Origin: Mobilisporobacter senegalensis
GTDB lineage: Bacteria > Bacillota > Clostridia > Lachnospirales > Lachnospiraceae
Reading direction: 5' to 3'
Length of the DNA stretch: 64,000 nt
NCBI RefSeq assembly: GCF_003752155.1
Contig: NZ_RJVG01000004.1
Span: 248,001 to 312,000, forward strand
Positions 56,315 to 64,000 of the stretch are shown in pieces. The translations under genes were made by a program, and so were the position numbers. The first letter of the stretch is position 1. Every line of letters begins with the position of its first letter. Below the pieces are notes generated by a model. That model ran no database searches. It worked only from the letters and a program-made list of their open reading frames with translations, and was not told the origin of the DNA.

Positions 56315-56338
56315 ATGATAAATATTTAAATCTACAGA

Positions 56339-57091
56339 TTAATCAAAATACTTTTTATCACGCAATGTTTTCATTAATTCATCCACGTTGTGATCTACCT
56401 CTTCTGTATACTGCTTAATATACTCTTCTCCATCACCGCCATCATCTAAGGTGACACCAATAATAGTAAGTGGAGTGTCATCTTTTACAAAGGCATATCC
56501 ACGTACATGATAACCAAATCTATCTTCTGAATCTTCTGATACACGTCCATCAATTTCTCCTACAAATCGCAAGCAATCTACTCCATTAATATTAACCTCT
56601 TCTTGTTCTGTGATATCAAGTCCATAATAACTATATCCGCCTTCCAAATTACTATCCATTGCCCATCCAAAACTCTGTTCTGTTGCTGCAAGAACTTCTT
56701 CAAAGGACATTCCTGTAGCACCTTTCTCTCCTCGAGTAGCTGCAATGCAAAGTTTTCCTGATCGGATATAGAGTTTAGTCAATCCCTCTTCTACGATCTG
56801 ATACTTAGGAACATCATAAATCGCCTTCGTACTTCCTAAACTATTTTCTAAAGAATCTATTGGTTCTCCATCATAGATAAACTGGGGTTCATAGATTCTC
56901 TCAGATGTTTCTTCTTTTGTCTCTTCTTGTTCCGCATCTTCTGCCACAGTATCTTTCTCTTCCTCTGCACTATTCTCCTGTGTTTCCTGAGTTGTTTCTT
57001 TTGTTGCTTCTTTACTATCCTCACTCTTCTCTTTTCCACATGCAGTACATAGTAGTGTAAATAATAAAATTATTATCAATAATTTTTTCAT
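56339..57091 (-). CDS. array lipoprotein 4 (type A domain, KKYFD end)
   Basis: 250 residues with type A core (IDSLENSLGSTKAIYDVPKY, YYGLDITEQEEV, RVSEDSEDRFGYH) but the C-terminal KKYFD otherwise seen in type B copies. Signal peptide MKKLLIIILLFTLLCTAC, then the Glu-rich linker. GAGGGA precedes the ATG. Orphan segment 4 ends 24 bp upstream. Confidence 0.8.
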   Translation of the reverse strand: MKKLLIIILLFTLLCTACGKEKSEDSKEATKETTQETQENSAEEEKDTVAEDAEQEETKEETSERIYEPQFIYDGEPIDSLENSLGSTKAIYDVPKYQIVEEGLTKLYIRSGKLCIAATRGEKGATGMSFEEVLAATEQSFGWAMDSNLEGGYSYYGLDITEQEEVNINGVDCLRFVGEIDGRVSEDSEDRFGYHVRGYAFVKDDTPLTIIGVTLDDGGDGEEYIKQYTEEVDHNVDELMKTLRDKKYFD

Positions 57092-57114
57092 TTTTTTCCC
57101 TCTTTCTTTCTCAA

Positions 57115-57375
57115 TTAATTATATCCCTGCATACCATTATATTTAATGGTATACCAATTGCTTCCTGGTAAATTACTTTCTGTTTCCTCTGCCATAAAAG
57201 GCAATGTCATAAGGATTGGTTTTACTTCTAACGTAGCACCTATCTTTACATAAGTATAACTTTCCTTCATAGTAAAACTCTCATTCTGCATCTTCATATT
57301 TGCTTCGATAACATCGGATATACGAAGTAGCACCCCTTCCTGATTTCCCAGAAGAGCAACTCATAAGACATCCAT
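57115..57375 (-). pseudogene. orphan DUF5702 C-terminal segment 4, interrupted by TGA
   Basis: Same 87-codon length as the other orphan segments, with TGA at codon 5 (MDVL-stop-VALLGNQEG), exactly as in segments 1 and 7. The remainder to MQGYN is intact. Confidence 0.75.
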
Positions 57376-57508
57376 TGCGAAACTAATACATATATTGTTT
57401 GTGATTCACTGCTACAAATTCCTTCGCTCCAACGCTCCATCCGCTTAACTTCCGCTCCGGAATTGTATCAGCTGAATCACAATTATCCAGATTATGAAGT
57501 TTCGCAAT
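57374..57508. repeat. array palindrome P5
   Basis: 135 bp, standard arms and loop (one variant base in CACTGCTACAA). 1,382 bp before P6. Confidence 0.9.
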
Positions 57509-57587
57509 TATCTATTTCATGTATAAAGTGTTAGAGAATTATATTTTATCTTCATAAGATTTTTTATGTAAGAAATTTTTAATGATC

Positions 57588-57688
57588 TCTTGTATCTGTT
57601 CCTCTTCATATTTAGAACAGATACAAGAAATCGTTAAGTTTTATATATCCTTATACTTTTCTATCCTTAGAACAGTATAAGGATATAT
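57588..57688 (-). terminator. hairpin pair after lipoprotein 5
   Basis: H2 is a perfect 15-bp stem (57643-57657, 57674-57688), close to the one after lipoprotein 2. H1 TCTTGTATCTGTT / AACAGATACAAGA at 57588-57600 and 57616-57628. Confidence 0.75.
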
Positions 57689-57713
57689 ATTATTTTTAAT
57701 AATTTGTATTTAA

Positions 57714-58475
57714 TTAATCAAAATACTTTTTATCACGTAGTGTTTTCATTAATTCATCCACGTTGTGGTCTACTTCTTCTGTATACTGGTTAATATAGTC
57801 TTCTCCATCACCACCGTCATCTAAAGTAACACCAATAATAGTAAGGGGTGTATCATCTTTTACAAAGGCATATCCACGCACATGGTATTTAAACCATAAT
57901 GTTTGATCATCTGGTTTTGTTAAAGAACGGCCATCAATTTCTCCTACAAATCGCAGACAATCTACACCATTGATAGTTATTTCTTCTTGTTCAGTAATAT
58001 CAATTCCATGATATTGTTTTCCACCTTCTAAATTACTATCCATTGCTCCTCCAAAACTCCGTTCTGTTGCTACAAGAACTTCTTCAAAGGACATTCCTGT
58101 GGCACCTTTATCTCCTCGAGTCGCTGCAATACAGAGTTTACCAGAGCGGATATACAGTTTTGTGCGTCCTTCCTCTACTATCTGATACTTGGGAACATCA
58201 TAAACTGCCTTCGTACTTCCTAAACTATTTTCTAAGGAATCTATAGGCTCACCATCATAGATAAATTGTGGTTCATAAATTCTCTCAGAACTTTCCTCCT
58301 TTGCCTCCTCTTGTTCTGCATCTTCTTCTGTCACATCTTTCTCTTCCTTCACACTATTCTCCTGTGTTTCCTGAGCTGTTTCTTTTGTTGCTTCTTTACT
58401 ATCCTTGTTTTTCTCTTTCCCACATGCGGTACAAAGCAGTGTACATAATAACATCATAATTAATATTCTCTTCAT
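57714..58475 (-). CDS. array lipoprotein 5 (A/B mosaic)
   Basis: 253 residues. The first half of the mature domain is type A (IDSLENSLGSTKAVYDVPKY, YIRSGKLCIAATRGDKGATG). The second half is type B-like (KQYHGIDITEQEE, SLTKPDDQTLWFKYH, end KKYFD). The switch lies near residue 150. It looks like a recombinant of the two subtypes. AGAAGGAAA precedes the ATG. Confidence 0.8.
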   Translation of the reverse strand: MKRILIMMLLCTLLCTACGKEKNKDSKEATKETAQETQENSVKEEKDVTEEDAEQEEAKEESSERIYEPQFIYDGEPIDSLENSLGSTKAVYDVPKYQIVEEGRTKLYIRSGKLCIAATRGDKGATGMSFEEVLVATERSFGGAMDSNLEGGKQYHGIDITEQEEITINGVDCLRFVGEIDGRSLTKPDDQTLWFKYHVRGYAFVKDDTPLTIIGVTLDDGGDGEDYINQYTEEVDHNVDELMKTLRDKKYFD

Positions 58476-58496
58476 TTTAATTTCCTTCTTTCTTAA

Positions 58497-58757
58497 TTAA
58501 TTATATCCTTGCATTCCATCATATTTAATGGTATACCAATTGCTTCCTGGCAGATTACTTTCTGTTTCCTCTGCCATAAATGGCAATGTCATAAGGATTG
58601 GTTTTACTTCTAAGGTAGCTCCAAGCTTTACATAAGTATAACTTTCCTTCATAGTGAAACTCTCATTCTGCATCTTCATATTTGCTTCGATAACATCAGA
58701 TATACGAAGCAATACTCCTTCCTGATTCCCTAAAAGAGCGATTACTAAAACATCCAT
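58497..58757 (-). CDS. orphan DUF5702 C-terminal segment 5 (open frame)
   Basis: 86 residues, MDVLVIALLGNQEG to MQGYN, with KLGATLEV where most others read KIDATLEV. The ATG overlaps the edge of P6 and has no ribosome site. Lipoprotein 5 follows after 21 bp. Confidence 0.55.
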   Translation of the reverse strand: MDVLVIALLGNQEGVLLRISDVIEANMKMQNESFTMKESYTYVKLGATLEVKPILMTLPFMAEETESNLPGSNWYTIKYDGMQGYN

Positions 58758-58817
58758 TGCGAAACTAATACATATATCATTTGTGATTCACTGATACAAA
58801 TTATGAAGTTTCGCAAT
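58756..58817. repeat. array palindrome P6 (internally deleted)
   Basis: Only 62 bp: the left arm as far as TGATACAAA is joined directly to TTATGAAGTTTCGCAAT. The loop and inner right arm are missing; the ends are intact. Confidence 0.85.
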
Positions 58818-58906
58818 TATCTATTTCATGTATAAAGTGTTAAGACTTCATATTCTATCCTTCATAAAGTTTTTATGTAATTCCTTTAATAAATCTTTTA
58901 ATAATC

Positions 58907-59005
58907 TCTTGTATCTGTTCTGTATTCATATATAAAGCAGATACAAGAAATCGTTAAGTTATTATTTATCCCTATACTGTCCTATAATTAATACAGAACA
59001 GTATA
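58907..59005 (-). terminator. hairpin pair after lipoprotein 6
   Basis: H2 TATACTGT / ACAGTATA (58973-58980, 58998-59005). H1 TCTTGTATCTG / CAGATACAAGA (58907-58917, 58938-58948). Confidence 0.7.
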
Positions 59006-59040
59006 AGGCAAAATTAAAGCTACTTATCAATTATTTAAAA

Positions 59041-59787
59041 TTAATAATAATCATCACGTAATGTCTTCATTAATTCATCCACGTTGTGGTCTACCTCTTC
59101 TGTATACTGCTTAATATACTCTTCTCCATCACTGCCATCATCTAAGGTGACACCGATAATGGTAAGTGGAGTATCATCTTTTACAAAGGCATATCCACGT
59201 ACATGATAACCAAATCTATCTTCTGAATCTTCTGATACACGTCCATCAATTTCTCCTACAAATCGCAAACAATCTACTCCATTAATAGTTACCTCCTCTT
59301 GTTCGTTGATATCAAGTCCATAATAACCATATCCACCTTCTAAATTACTATCCATTGCTCTTGAAAAAGTTTTCTCTGTAACTGCGAAGACGTCTTCCAG
59401 TTTCATCCCAGTTGCCCCTTTCTTACCACGAGTTGCAGCAATACACAGTTTACCAGAGCGAATATAAAGTTTAGTCAAACCTTTTTCTACAATCTGATAT
59501 TTAGGAATATCATATACTGCCTTCGTACTTCCCAAACTATTTTCTAAGGAATCTATCGGTTCTCCATCATAAATAAACTGTGGTTCATAAATTTTTTCAG
59601 ATGTTTCTTCCTTTACCTCTTCTTGTTCTATCTTCTCTCCTGTTGTCTCATTCTCTTCCTTTAAACTAGTCTCCTCTACTTTCTGAGTCGTTTCATTAGC
59701 TGTGTCTTTACTCTCAATATTCTTCTCTTTCCCACATGCAGTACTAAGTATTGTGAATAATAAAATAATTACTAATAATTTTTTCAT
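59041..59787 (-). CDS. array lipoprotein 6 (type A, diverged linker)
   Basis: 248 residues. Signal MKKLLVIILLFTILSTAC, a linker unlike the others (Ile/Lys-rich, ESKDTANETTQKVEETS), then a type A domain (IDSLENSLGSTKAVYDIPKY, YYGLDINEQEEV, end DDYY). It directly follows the only long DUF5702-like frame in the window (23 bp), so this unit may show the ancestral gene order: large protein, then lipoprotein. Confidence 0.82.
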   Translation of the reverse strand: MKKLLVIILLFTILSTACGKEKNIESKDTANETTQKVEETSLKEENETTGEKIEQEEVKEETSEKIYEPQFIYDGEPIDSLENSLGSTKAVYDIPKYQIVEKGLTKLYIRSGKLCIAATRGKKGATGMKLEDVFAVTEKTFSRAMDSNLEGGYGYYGLDINEQEEVTINGVDCLRFVGEIDGRVSEDSEDRFGYHVRGYAFVKDDTPLTIIGVTLDDGSDGEEYIKQYTEEVDHNVDELMKTLRDDYY

Positions 59788-59810
59788 TTTAATTCCCTCT
59801 TTCTTATTTT

Positions 59811-62759
59811 TTAATTATATCCCTGCATTCCGTTATATTTAATGGTATACCAATTACTTCCTGGCAAGTTGCTTTCAGTCTCCTCTGCCATAAATGGCAG
59901 TGTCATAAGAATTGGTTTTACTTCCAGTGTAGCTCCAATTTTTACGTATGTATAACTTTCTTTCATAGTAAATTCTTCGTTTTGCATCTTCATGTTTTCT
60001 TCGATAACGTCAGAAATACGAAGTAATACTCCTTCTTGATTCCCTAGTAGCGCAATTAGTAGAAACAGTTGAAGGTAATCACTATACTGAAAAGAGAAGA
60101 ATGTCGCAGTAGTATTAGCACTACCTGCATTCGCTGCCAATCCTCCAGTCGTTGCACCTCCCGAAAGACCATCCAATGATTTGTCTATTTCGGATTTTAA
60201 ACTGTCTGCACCTTGAGATATTGCACTTGCAACTTTATCTTTTACATTTGTCTTATACGCTAATAACTCAGCACATTCTGAATATATTTGCTCAATAATA
60301 TAAGTTCGTAAATCTTCTAAATCTGTCTTAAAGTCTTTTATCATATCTGCCGTGCCGTTTTTTACGTCATTCATTCCTTGAAATACAGTATCTATATACC
60401 CTTCTTCAATGATATACCGCACAGCCATTTCTTTAGCCAGATACCCATAGTCTGTACCAGCAGTCCCTTTTCTTTCACCTGCCAGCCATTTGTTAAGTTC
60501 TTCTTTTACAAACTCTTCCTTTGGTATAAGATTACCCTCATATTCAATCAAAGTACTCTCACCATTTGAACTTAATTTATTGTTTGCCGCCTGGCAGAGT
60601 GAGGTTAATTGATTGATGGCTGTACTTGCATAGCGATCAATGGTTGCATCAATATTATCACTTACAGCTTGGGTTAATTCTTTAATTTCCTTCTCTGTAG
60701 CTGCATTTATCTCGTCATCTGTTTTATTCAACCACTGATTCAGTGTATCTTCCACTGTATCTATTTGTGCTCCTACAAACTCTTTTGTTACATCTACCGC
60801 TACTGCCGTTGCTGCACCTGCCAGGTTTTCAAACAGATTATCAAAACTCATTTGCCATGTTTTATCGGTTTTAAATACCGGCACCTTCATTCCTGCTTTT
60901 AAGCAGAGCAGATCCAGAGAGGATTCTGCAATGGCTATCCCGATGATGATGGCTGCCTGGGCAACGGGTACCATGAAGGTTAGCGGTGGTGTTCCAAAGA
61001 CTGCGAATGCAATGGCGTAAGCACCATCACGGATCGGAGCATTGGTAAAGGCATAGACTGAGTTACATGCTAAACGGATTCCAAAGATGGAAGCATAGGC
61101 AGCGGTAACATTGGTACTGTTGTCTTTTCCATAGATCATGTATTCTACTTCACTTCTGTAGGCTGCGTTATAAGCAGGGCTGATTGGAATACAGGTCAAT
61201 GACATAGCATCTTTTTTATCTATGTTCGCTACTTTAATTTCATAATTTCCATTGTAGAGTCCCCCGCTTACTGCCGGTTCCACAGCGGTAAGTTTGGTCT
61301 GTGCATTTCCATCCAGTGAGTTACAGATAATCTCATTCTCAAAGGTATGATAGCTGAACATATCCATTCCGTAACAACTGATATAGATATCATCTCTAAG
61401 GGTTATTCCAAGCCCTGCCAGGGCACTTCCCAGACCATCGAACATAGAGGATAATTCGCCGCTTAAGTTTGAATCGGCAACGGTATCGGACCCAGTACCT
61501 ACATTTACTTCCGGCATGGTACCGGCTCCCTTGCCTCCGGAATCCGGATCTTTTGCCAGTCCCTTGTCTATGGCACTCTGGCGGATACCGCTCCAGATCT
61601 TGGAAGGACGGCTGTCATCAGCAATGTTTTTATCACTCATTCCTTCTGATTTTACCTCATTCTGTTGGGACTCGGCTGTGGCATTCAAAGCCTCTTTCTT
61701 CTTCTCCATGGCTTCCTTCTTGCCTGCAATTTCTTCTGTCATATTTTCATCCGTGGTATTCTGGAAGTTATTTTTTAGGAAGCGGTAGAATTTGTTATAA
61801 TCATTCTCTCCATGTTCATCCGTTTCTTTATCCAGTTCCGGATGGAATTCCTGTTCCCATTCTGCGGTAAATTGTTTTAATTTATCGTAGGGAAGGTCAT
61901 AAGGCTCTTTATAATATTCCTTATAGATGGAGGCTGCCATTTCTTTTAATCCTCCACTTCCGGTGTAAGTAAGAGGTGGTCTCTCCAAACTTCCATAAGC
62001 TCCTTTGTATTTCTTCTCCAGGGCACTTTTTACTTCATCGAAAGATTTTAATTCATAGAGCTTTTTGTCTGCATAAGTATATCCATCCACTTCTTCCATT
62101 AATTCTGTCATGGTAGTTATGGTATTCCCGATATGGGCATTCAGTGCATCCACTTCTCCTTTGTTAATAAACTCACGAATAGATTCTAACTCTTCCTTAT
62201 TCTGTTCTGTAAGAGCATCCCCCTGCAGATCCGGCTCTTTCGTAGCAGCTTCCCAGTTTCCTTCGGCTGTTTTTAACCTACCTCCCGGTGCAACAGAATT
62301 GGATACATCTTCTAACAGTCCTTCTGCCTCTTCTAAGAGTTCTTTTCCTTTTTTTAATCTTTCATGCATATCATACATAGTTGTATAGATTTCTTCTACA
62401 AAATAATCTGCCCTGAGACCGTCTACCAAGTCACTATTGCTTATGGGTTGAACTGACTTTCCCTTTTTGGCAGATTCTATATCTGGAAGACTTATTTGGC
62501 TAATATCATTGATGGTCTCATACATACCGGTCTTGTAAGCAGACTGCCCTCTTGTCACTCCTTCAAAAGTTTCAAGTTTACTATCATAATCTTTTTTATA
62601 GTAACTCAACCATCCACTTGCTGTCTTACTCATACCATTAATGGTAATCTGGGTTGCAAGATCTTCCCTGTATTCTTTGATTTGTTCTCGAAGACTATCA
62701 ATGGTATCTTCAATACTTTGAATAGCATTATCAAGGGTATGGTATGCTTTATATACATT
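59811..62759 (-). pseudogene. start-less large Tad-associated protein, DUF5702-like (parent of the orphan segments)
   Basis: The frame is open from AAT at 62759 (just after TAG) for ~982 codons without an ATG, GTG or TTG until Met at 62633, which has no ribosome site. The family usually begins with a membrane/pilin-like helix that is missing here. Layout: coiled-coil and helical region (~1-350), then a DUF5702-like core with EVEYMIYGKDNSTNVTAAYA and a hydrophobic segment (PLTFMVPVAQAAIIIGIAIA), DTVEDTLNQWLNK, and a C-terminus SDYLQLFLLIALLGNQEG to MQGYN. These proteins accompany clostridial Tad loci. As it stands it is probably silent or needs recombination with a full-length 5' end; expression of a 940-residue internal product is the alternative. 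Confidence 0.65.
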
Positions 62760-62810
62760 CTAAAAATCTATAATTATGTAGTTATTAACAACTTACTTCT
62801 TTTCTTTTTC

Positions 62811-62855
62811 ACTTATCCTTATACTGTTCTATCCTAGAACAGTATAAGGATAAGT
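62811..62855 (-). terminator. terminator after lipoprotein 7
   Basis: A perfect 20-bp stem (62811-62830, 62836-62855) with a 5-nt loop, the longest H2 form in the array. It separates lipoprotein 7 from the start-less large frame. Confidence 0.85.
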
Positions 62856-62887
62856 ATACAAAATAATAATCTATCTTAGCTATTATA

Positions 62888-63637
62888 TTAATTATAATAA
62901 TCATCACGTAATGTCTTCATTAATTCATCCACGTTGTGATCTACTTCTTCTGTATATTGCTTAATATAATCTTTTCCATCACTACCATCATCTAAGGTAA
63001 CACCAATAATAGTAATCGGTGTATCGTCTTTTACAAAGGCGTATCCACGTACATGGTAACCAAATCCTTTTTCTGAAGTTTCTGATACACGCCCATCAAT
63101 TTCTCCTACAAAACGCAAGCAATTGACTCCATTGATAGTGACTTCTTCTTTTTCCGCCATTTTAATTCCAAAATAATTATGCCCCCCTTCTAAACGATTA
63201 TCTATTGCTCCCCCAAAACTTCGCTCTGTTGCTGTAAAAATTTCTTCAAAAGACATTCCTGTGGCTCCTTTTTTCCCACGAGTAGCAACGATACAAAGTT
63301 TACCAGAACGAATATATAATTTTGCCCGCCCATCCTCTACAATCTGATAGTTTGGCACATCATAAACTGCCTTGGTACTTCCCAAACTATTTTCCAAAGA
63401 ATCTATAGGTTCTCCATCATAGATAAACTGCGGTTCATAGATTCTCTCCGATGTTTCATCCTTTATCTCTTCCTGTTCAGTTTCTGATGTTGTAGAATTA
63501 TTTTCTTCTTCTGTACTGTGCTCTTGTGTCTCCTGAACCGTTTCATTTGTTGCTTTTTGACTATCTTTGTTTTTATCCTTTCCACAAGCAGTACATAGTA
63601 GTGTGAGTAATAACATAATCATTAATATTTTTTTCAT
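62888..63637 (-). CDS. array lipoprotein 7 (type A-like, most diverged)
   Basis: 249 residues from the ATG at 63637 (MKKILMIMLLLTLLCTAC). The in-frame ATG 15 codons upstream overlaps the end of orphan segment 7 and lacks a signal. Type A marks in the first half (IDSLENSLGSTKAVYDVPNY), with differences downstream (NYFGIKMAEKEEV, RVSETSEKGFGYH). GAGAGGGAAAAG precedes the ATG. Confidence 0.82.
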   Translation of the reverse strand: MKKILMIMLLLTLLCTACGKDKNKDSQKATNETVQETQEHSTEEENNSTTSETEQEEIKDETSERIYEPQFIYDGEPIDSLENSLGSTKAVYDVPNYQIVEDGRAKLYIRSGKLCIVATRGKKGATGMSFEEIFTATERSFGGAIDNRLEGGHNYFGIKMAEKEEVTINGVNCLRFVGEIDGRVSETSEKGFGYHVRGYAFVKDDTPITIIGVTLDDGSDGKDYIKQYTEEVDHNVDELMKTLRDDYYN

Positions 63638-63656
63638 TTTCTTTTCCCTCTCTTTT

Positions 63657-63917
63657 TTAATTATATCCCTGCATTCCATCATATTTGATAGTATACCAAT
63701 TACTTCCCGGCAAATTACTTTCTGTTTCTTCAGCCATAAAAGGTAATGTCATAAGGATTGGTTTTACTTCTAAGGTTGCATCAATCTTTACATATGTGTA
63801 ACTTTCCCTCATGGTAAATTTTTCATTTTGCATTTTCATGTTGGTTTCAATTACATCAGAGACACGAAGCAGAACTCCTTCCTGATTCCCCAAAAGAGTA
63901 ATTCATAAAACATCCAT
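63657..63917 (-). pseudogene. orphan DUF5702 C-terminal segment 7, interrupted by TGA
   Basis: 87-codon module with TGA at codon 5 (MDVL-stop-ITLLGNQEG), then RVSDVIETNMKMQNEKFTMR to MQGYN. It is the third copy with the same stop. Lipoprotein 7 follows 19 bp downstream. Confidence 0.75.
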
Positions 63918-64000
63918 TGCGAAACTAATACATATATCATTTGTGATTCACTGATACAAATTCCTTCGCTCCAACGCTCCATCCGCTTAACTTCCGCTCC
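63916..64000. repeat. array palindrome P7 (cut by window end)
   Basis: Left arm and most of the standard loop (to CTTAACTTCCGCTCC) are present. The array evidently continues beyond the window. Confidence 0.85.

Noticed and set aside
51645-62759. The large fragment as an LXG-type toxin of the type VII system
   Set aside because: The helical N-terminal part suggested it, but there is no WXG/LXG start, and the core (EVEYMIYGKD...) and C-terminus fit Tad-associated DUF5702 proteins better. No EssC-like gene is present.
51299-64000. The palindromes as integron attC sites
   Set aside because: Size and folding are similar, but the end motifs (GCGAAACT / AGTTTCGC) do not fit the conserved RYYYAAC / GTTRRRY core sites, all genes point one way with their own ribosome sites, and no integrase is visible in the window.
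51261-64000. The regularly spaced repeats as a CRISPR array
   Set aside because: Units are ~1.37 kb and contain genes; CRISPR repeats are 20-50 bp with 20-75 bp spacers.

Overview
The window is AT-rich, low-GC DNA with Firmicutes-type ribosome binding sites. It carries a pyruvate:ferredoxin oxidoreductase, a DUF4364 gene, YesM/YesN-type regulation, large secreted multimodular glycosidases and a clostridial Tad-pilus-type locus. Together these point to an anaerobic Clostridia, most likely a Lachnospiraceae-like plant, soil or gut bacterium. The species cannot be named from the sequence.

Layout. 1-4.6 kb: 3'-truncated pyruvate:ferredoxin oxidoreductase and a Cys/Pro-repeat protein with a choice-of-anchor-A-like domain. 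4.7-32.6 kb: an apparent mannose/mannoside regulon. It contains a CUT2 (Rbs-type) sugar importer, a catalytically degenerate double ABC ATPase, a YesM-like histidine kinase with no extracellular sensor domain, a YesN-like AraC response regulator, a chemoreceptor and two ~2,100-residue secreted GH92 alpha-mannosidases. Four near-identical direct-repeat operators (8.35, 14.41, 21.05 and 32.91 kb) lie upstream of the importer, the chemoreceptor and both mannosidases. Each sits exactly 20 bp upstream of a -10-like hexamer, which ties these genes into one regulon. Nested inside it are a three-gene ABC exporter with a 32-residue Trp/Cys-rich micropeptide ORF upstream, a tRNA-Gln and a CDF metal transporter. 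33-35.7 kb: a plus-strand operon of malic enzyme, a radical SAM protein and a DUF4364 protein.

35.8-51.2 kb: one long minus-strand gene run. In transcription order it holds a TadE-like pseudopilin fused to a TNT-type NAD-glycohydrolase toxin domain, two small probable immunity genes, a second TadE-like protein, a prepilin peptidase, a WG-repeat protein, an FHA protein, a PP2C phosphatase, a Ser/Thr kinase, a small membrane protein and a giant Ig-like-repeat surface protein. This looks like a Tad-type surface appendage locus under Ser/Thr-phosphorylation control that has acquired a toxin module.

51.2-64 kb: a tandem cassette array, to my knowledge undescribed. Four full-palindrome intervals plus longer variants carry a ~136-bp imperfect palindrome, an orphan 86-codon C-terminus of a DUF5702-like Tad-associated protein, a ~250-residue lipoprotein gene and two terminator-like hairpins, with a period of ~1.37 kb. 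There are seven lipoprotein paralogs, seven copies of the C-terminal segment and seven palindromes (one internally deleted, one cut by the window end). Two start-less fragments of the large parent protein begin at the same breakpoint. The array looks like a recombination/gene-conversion reservoir or recent amplification tied to the Tad locus, which probably continues beyond position 64,000.
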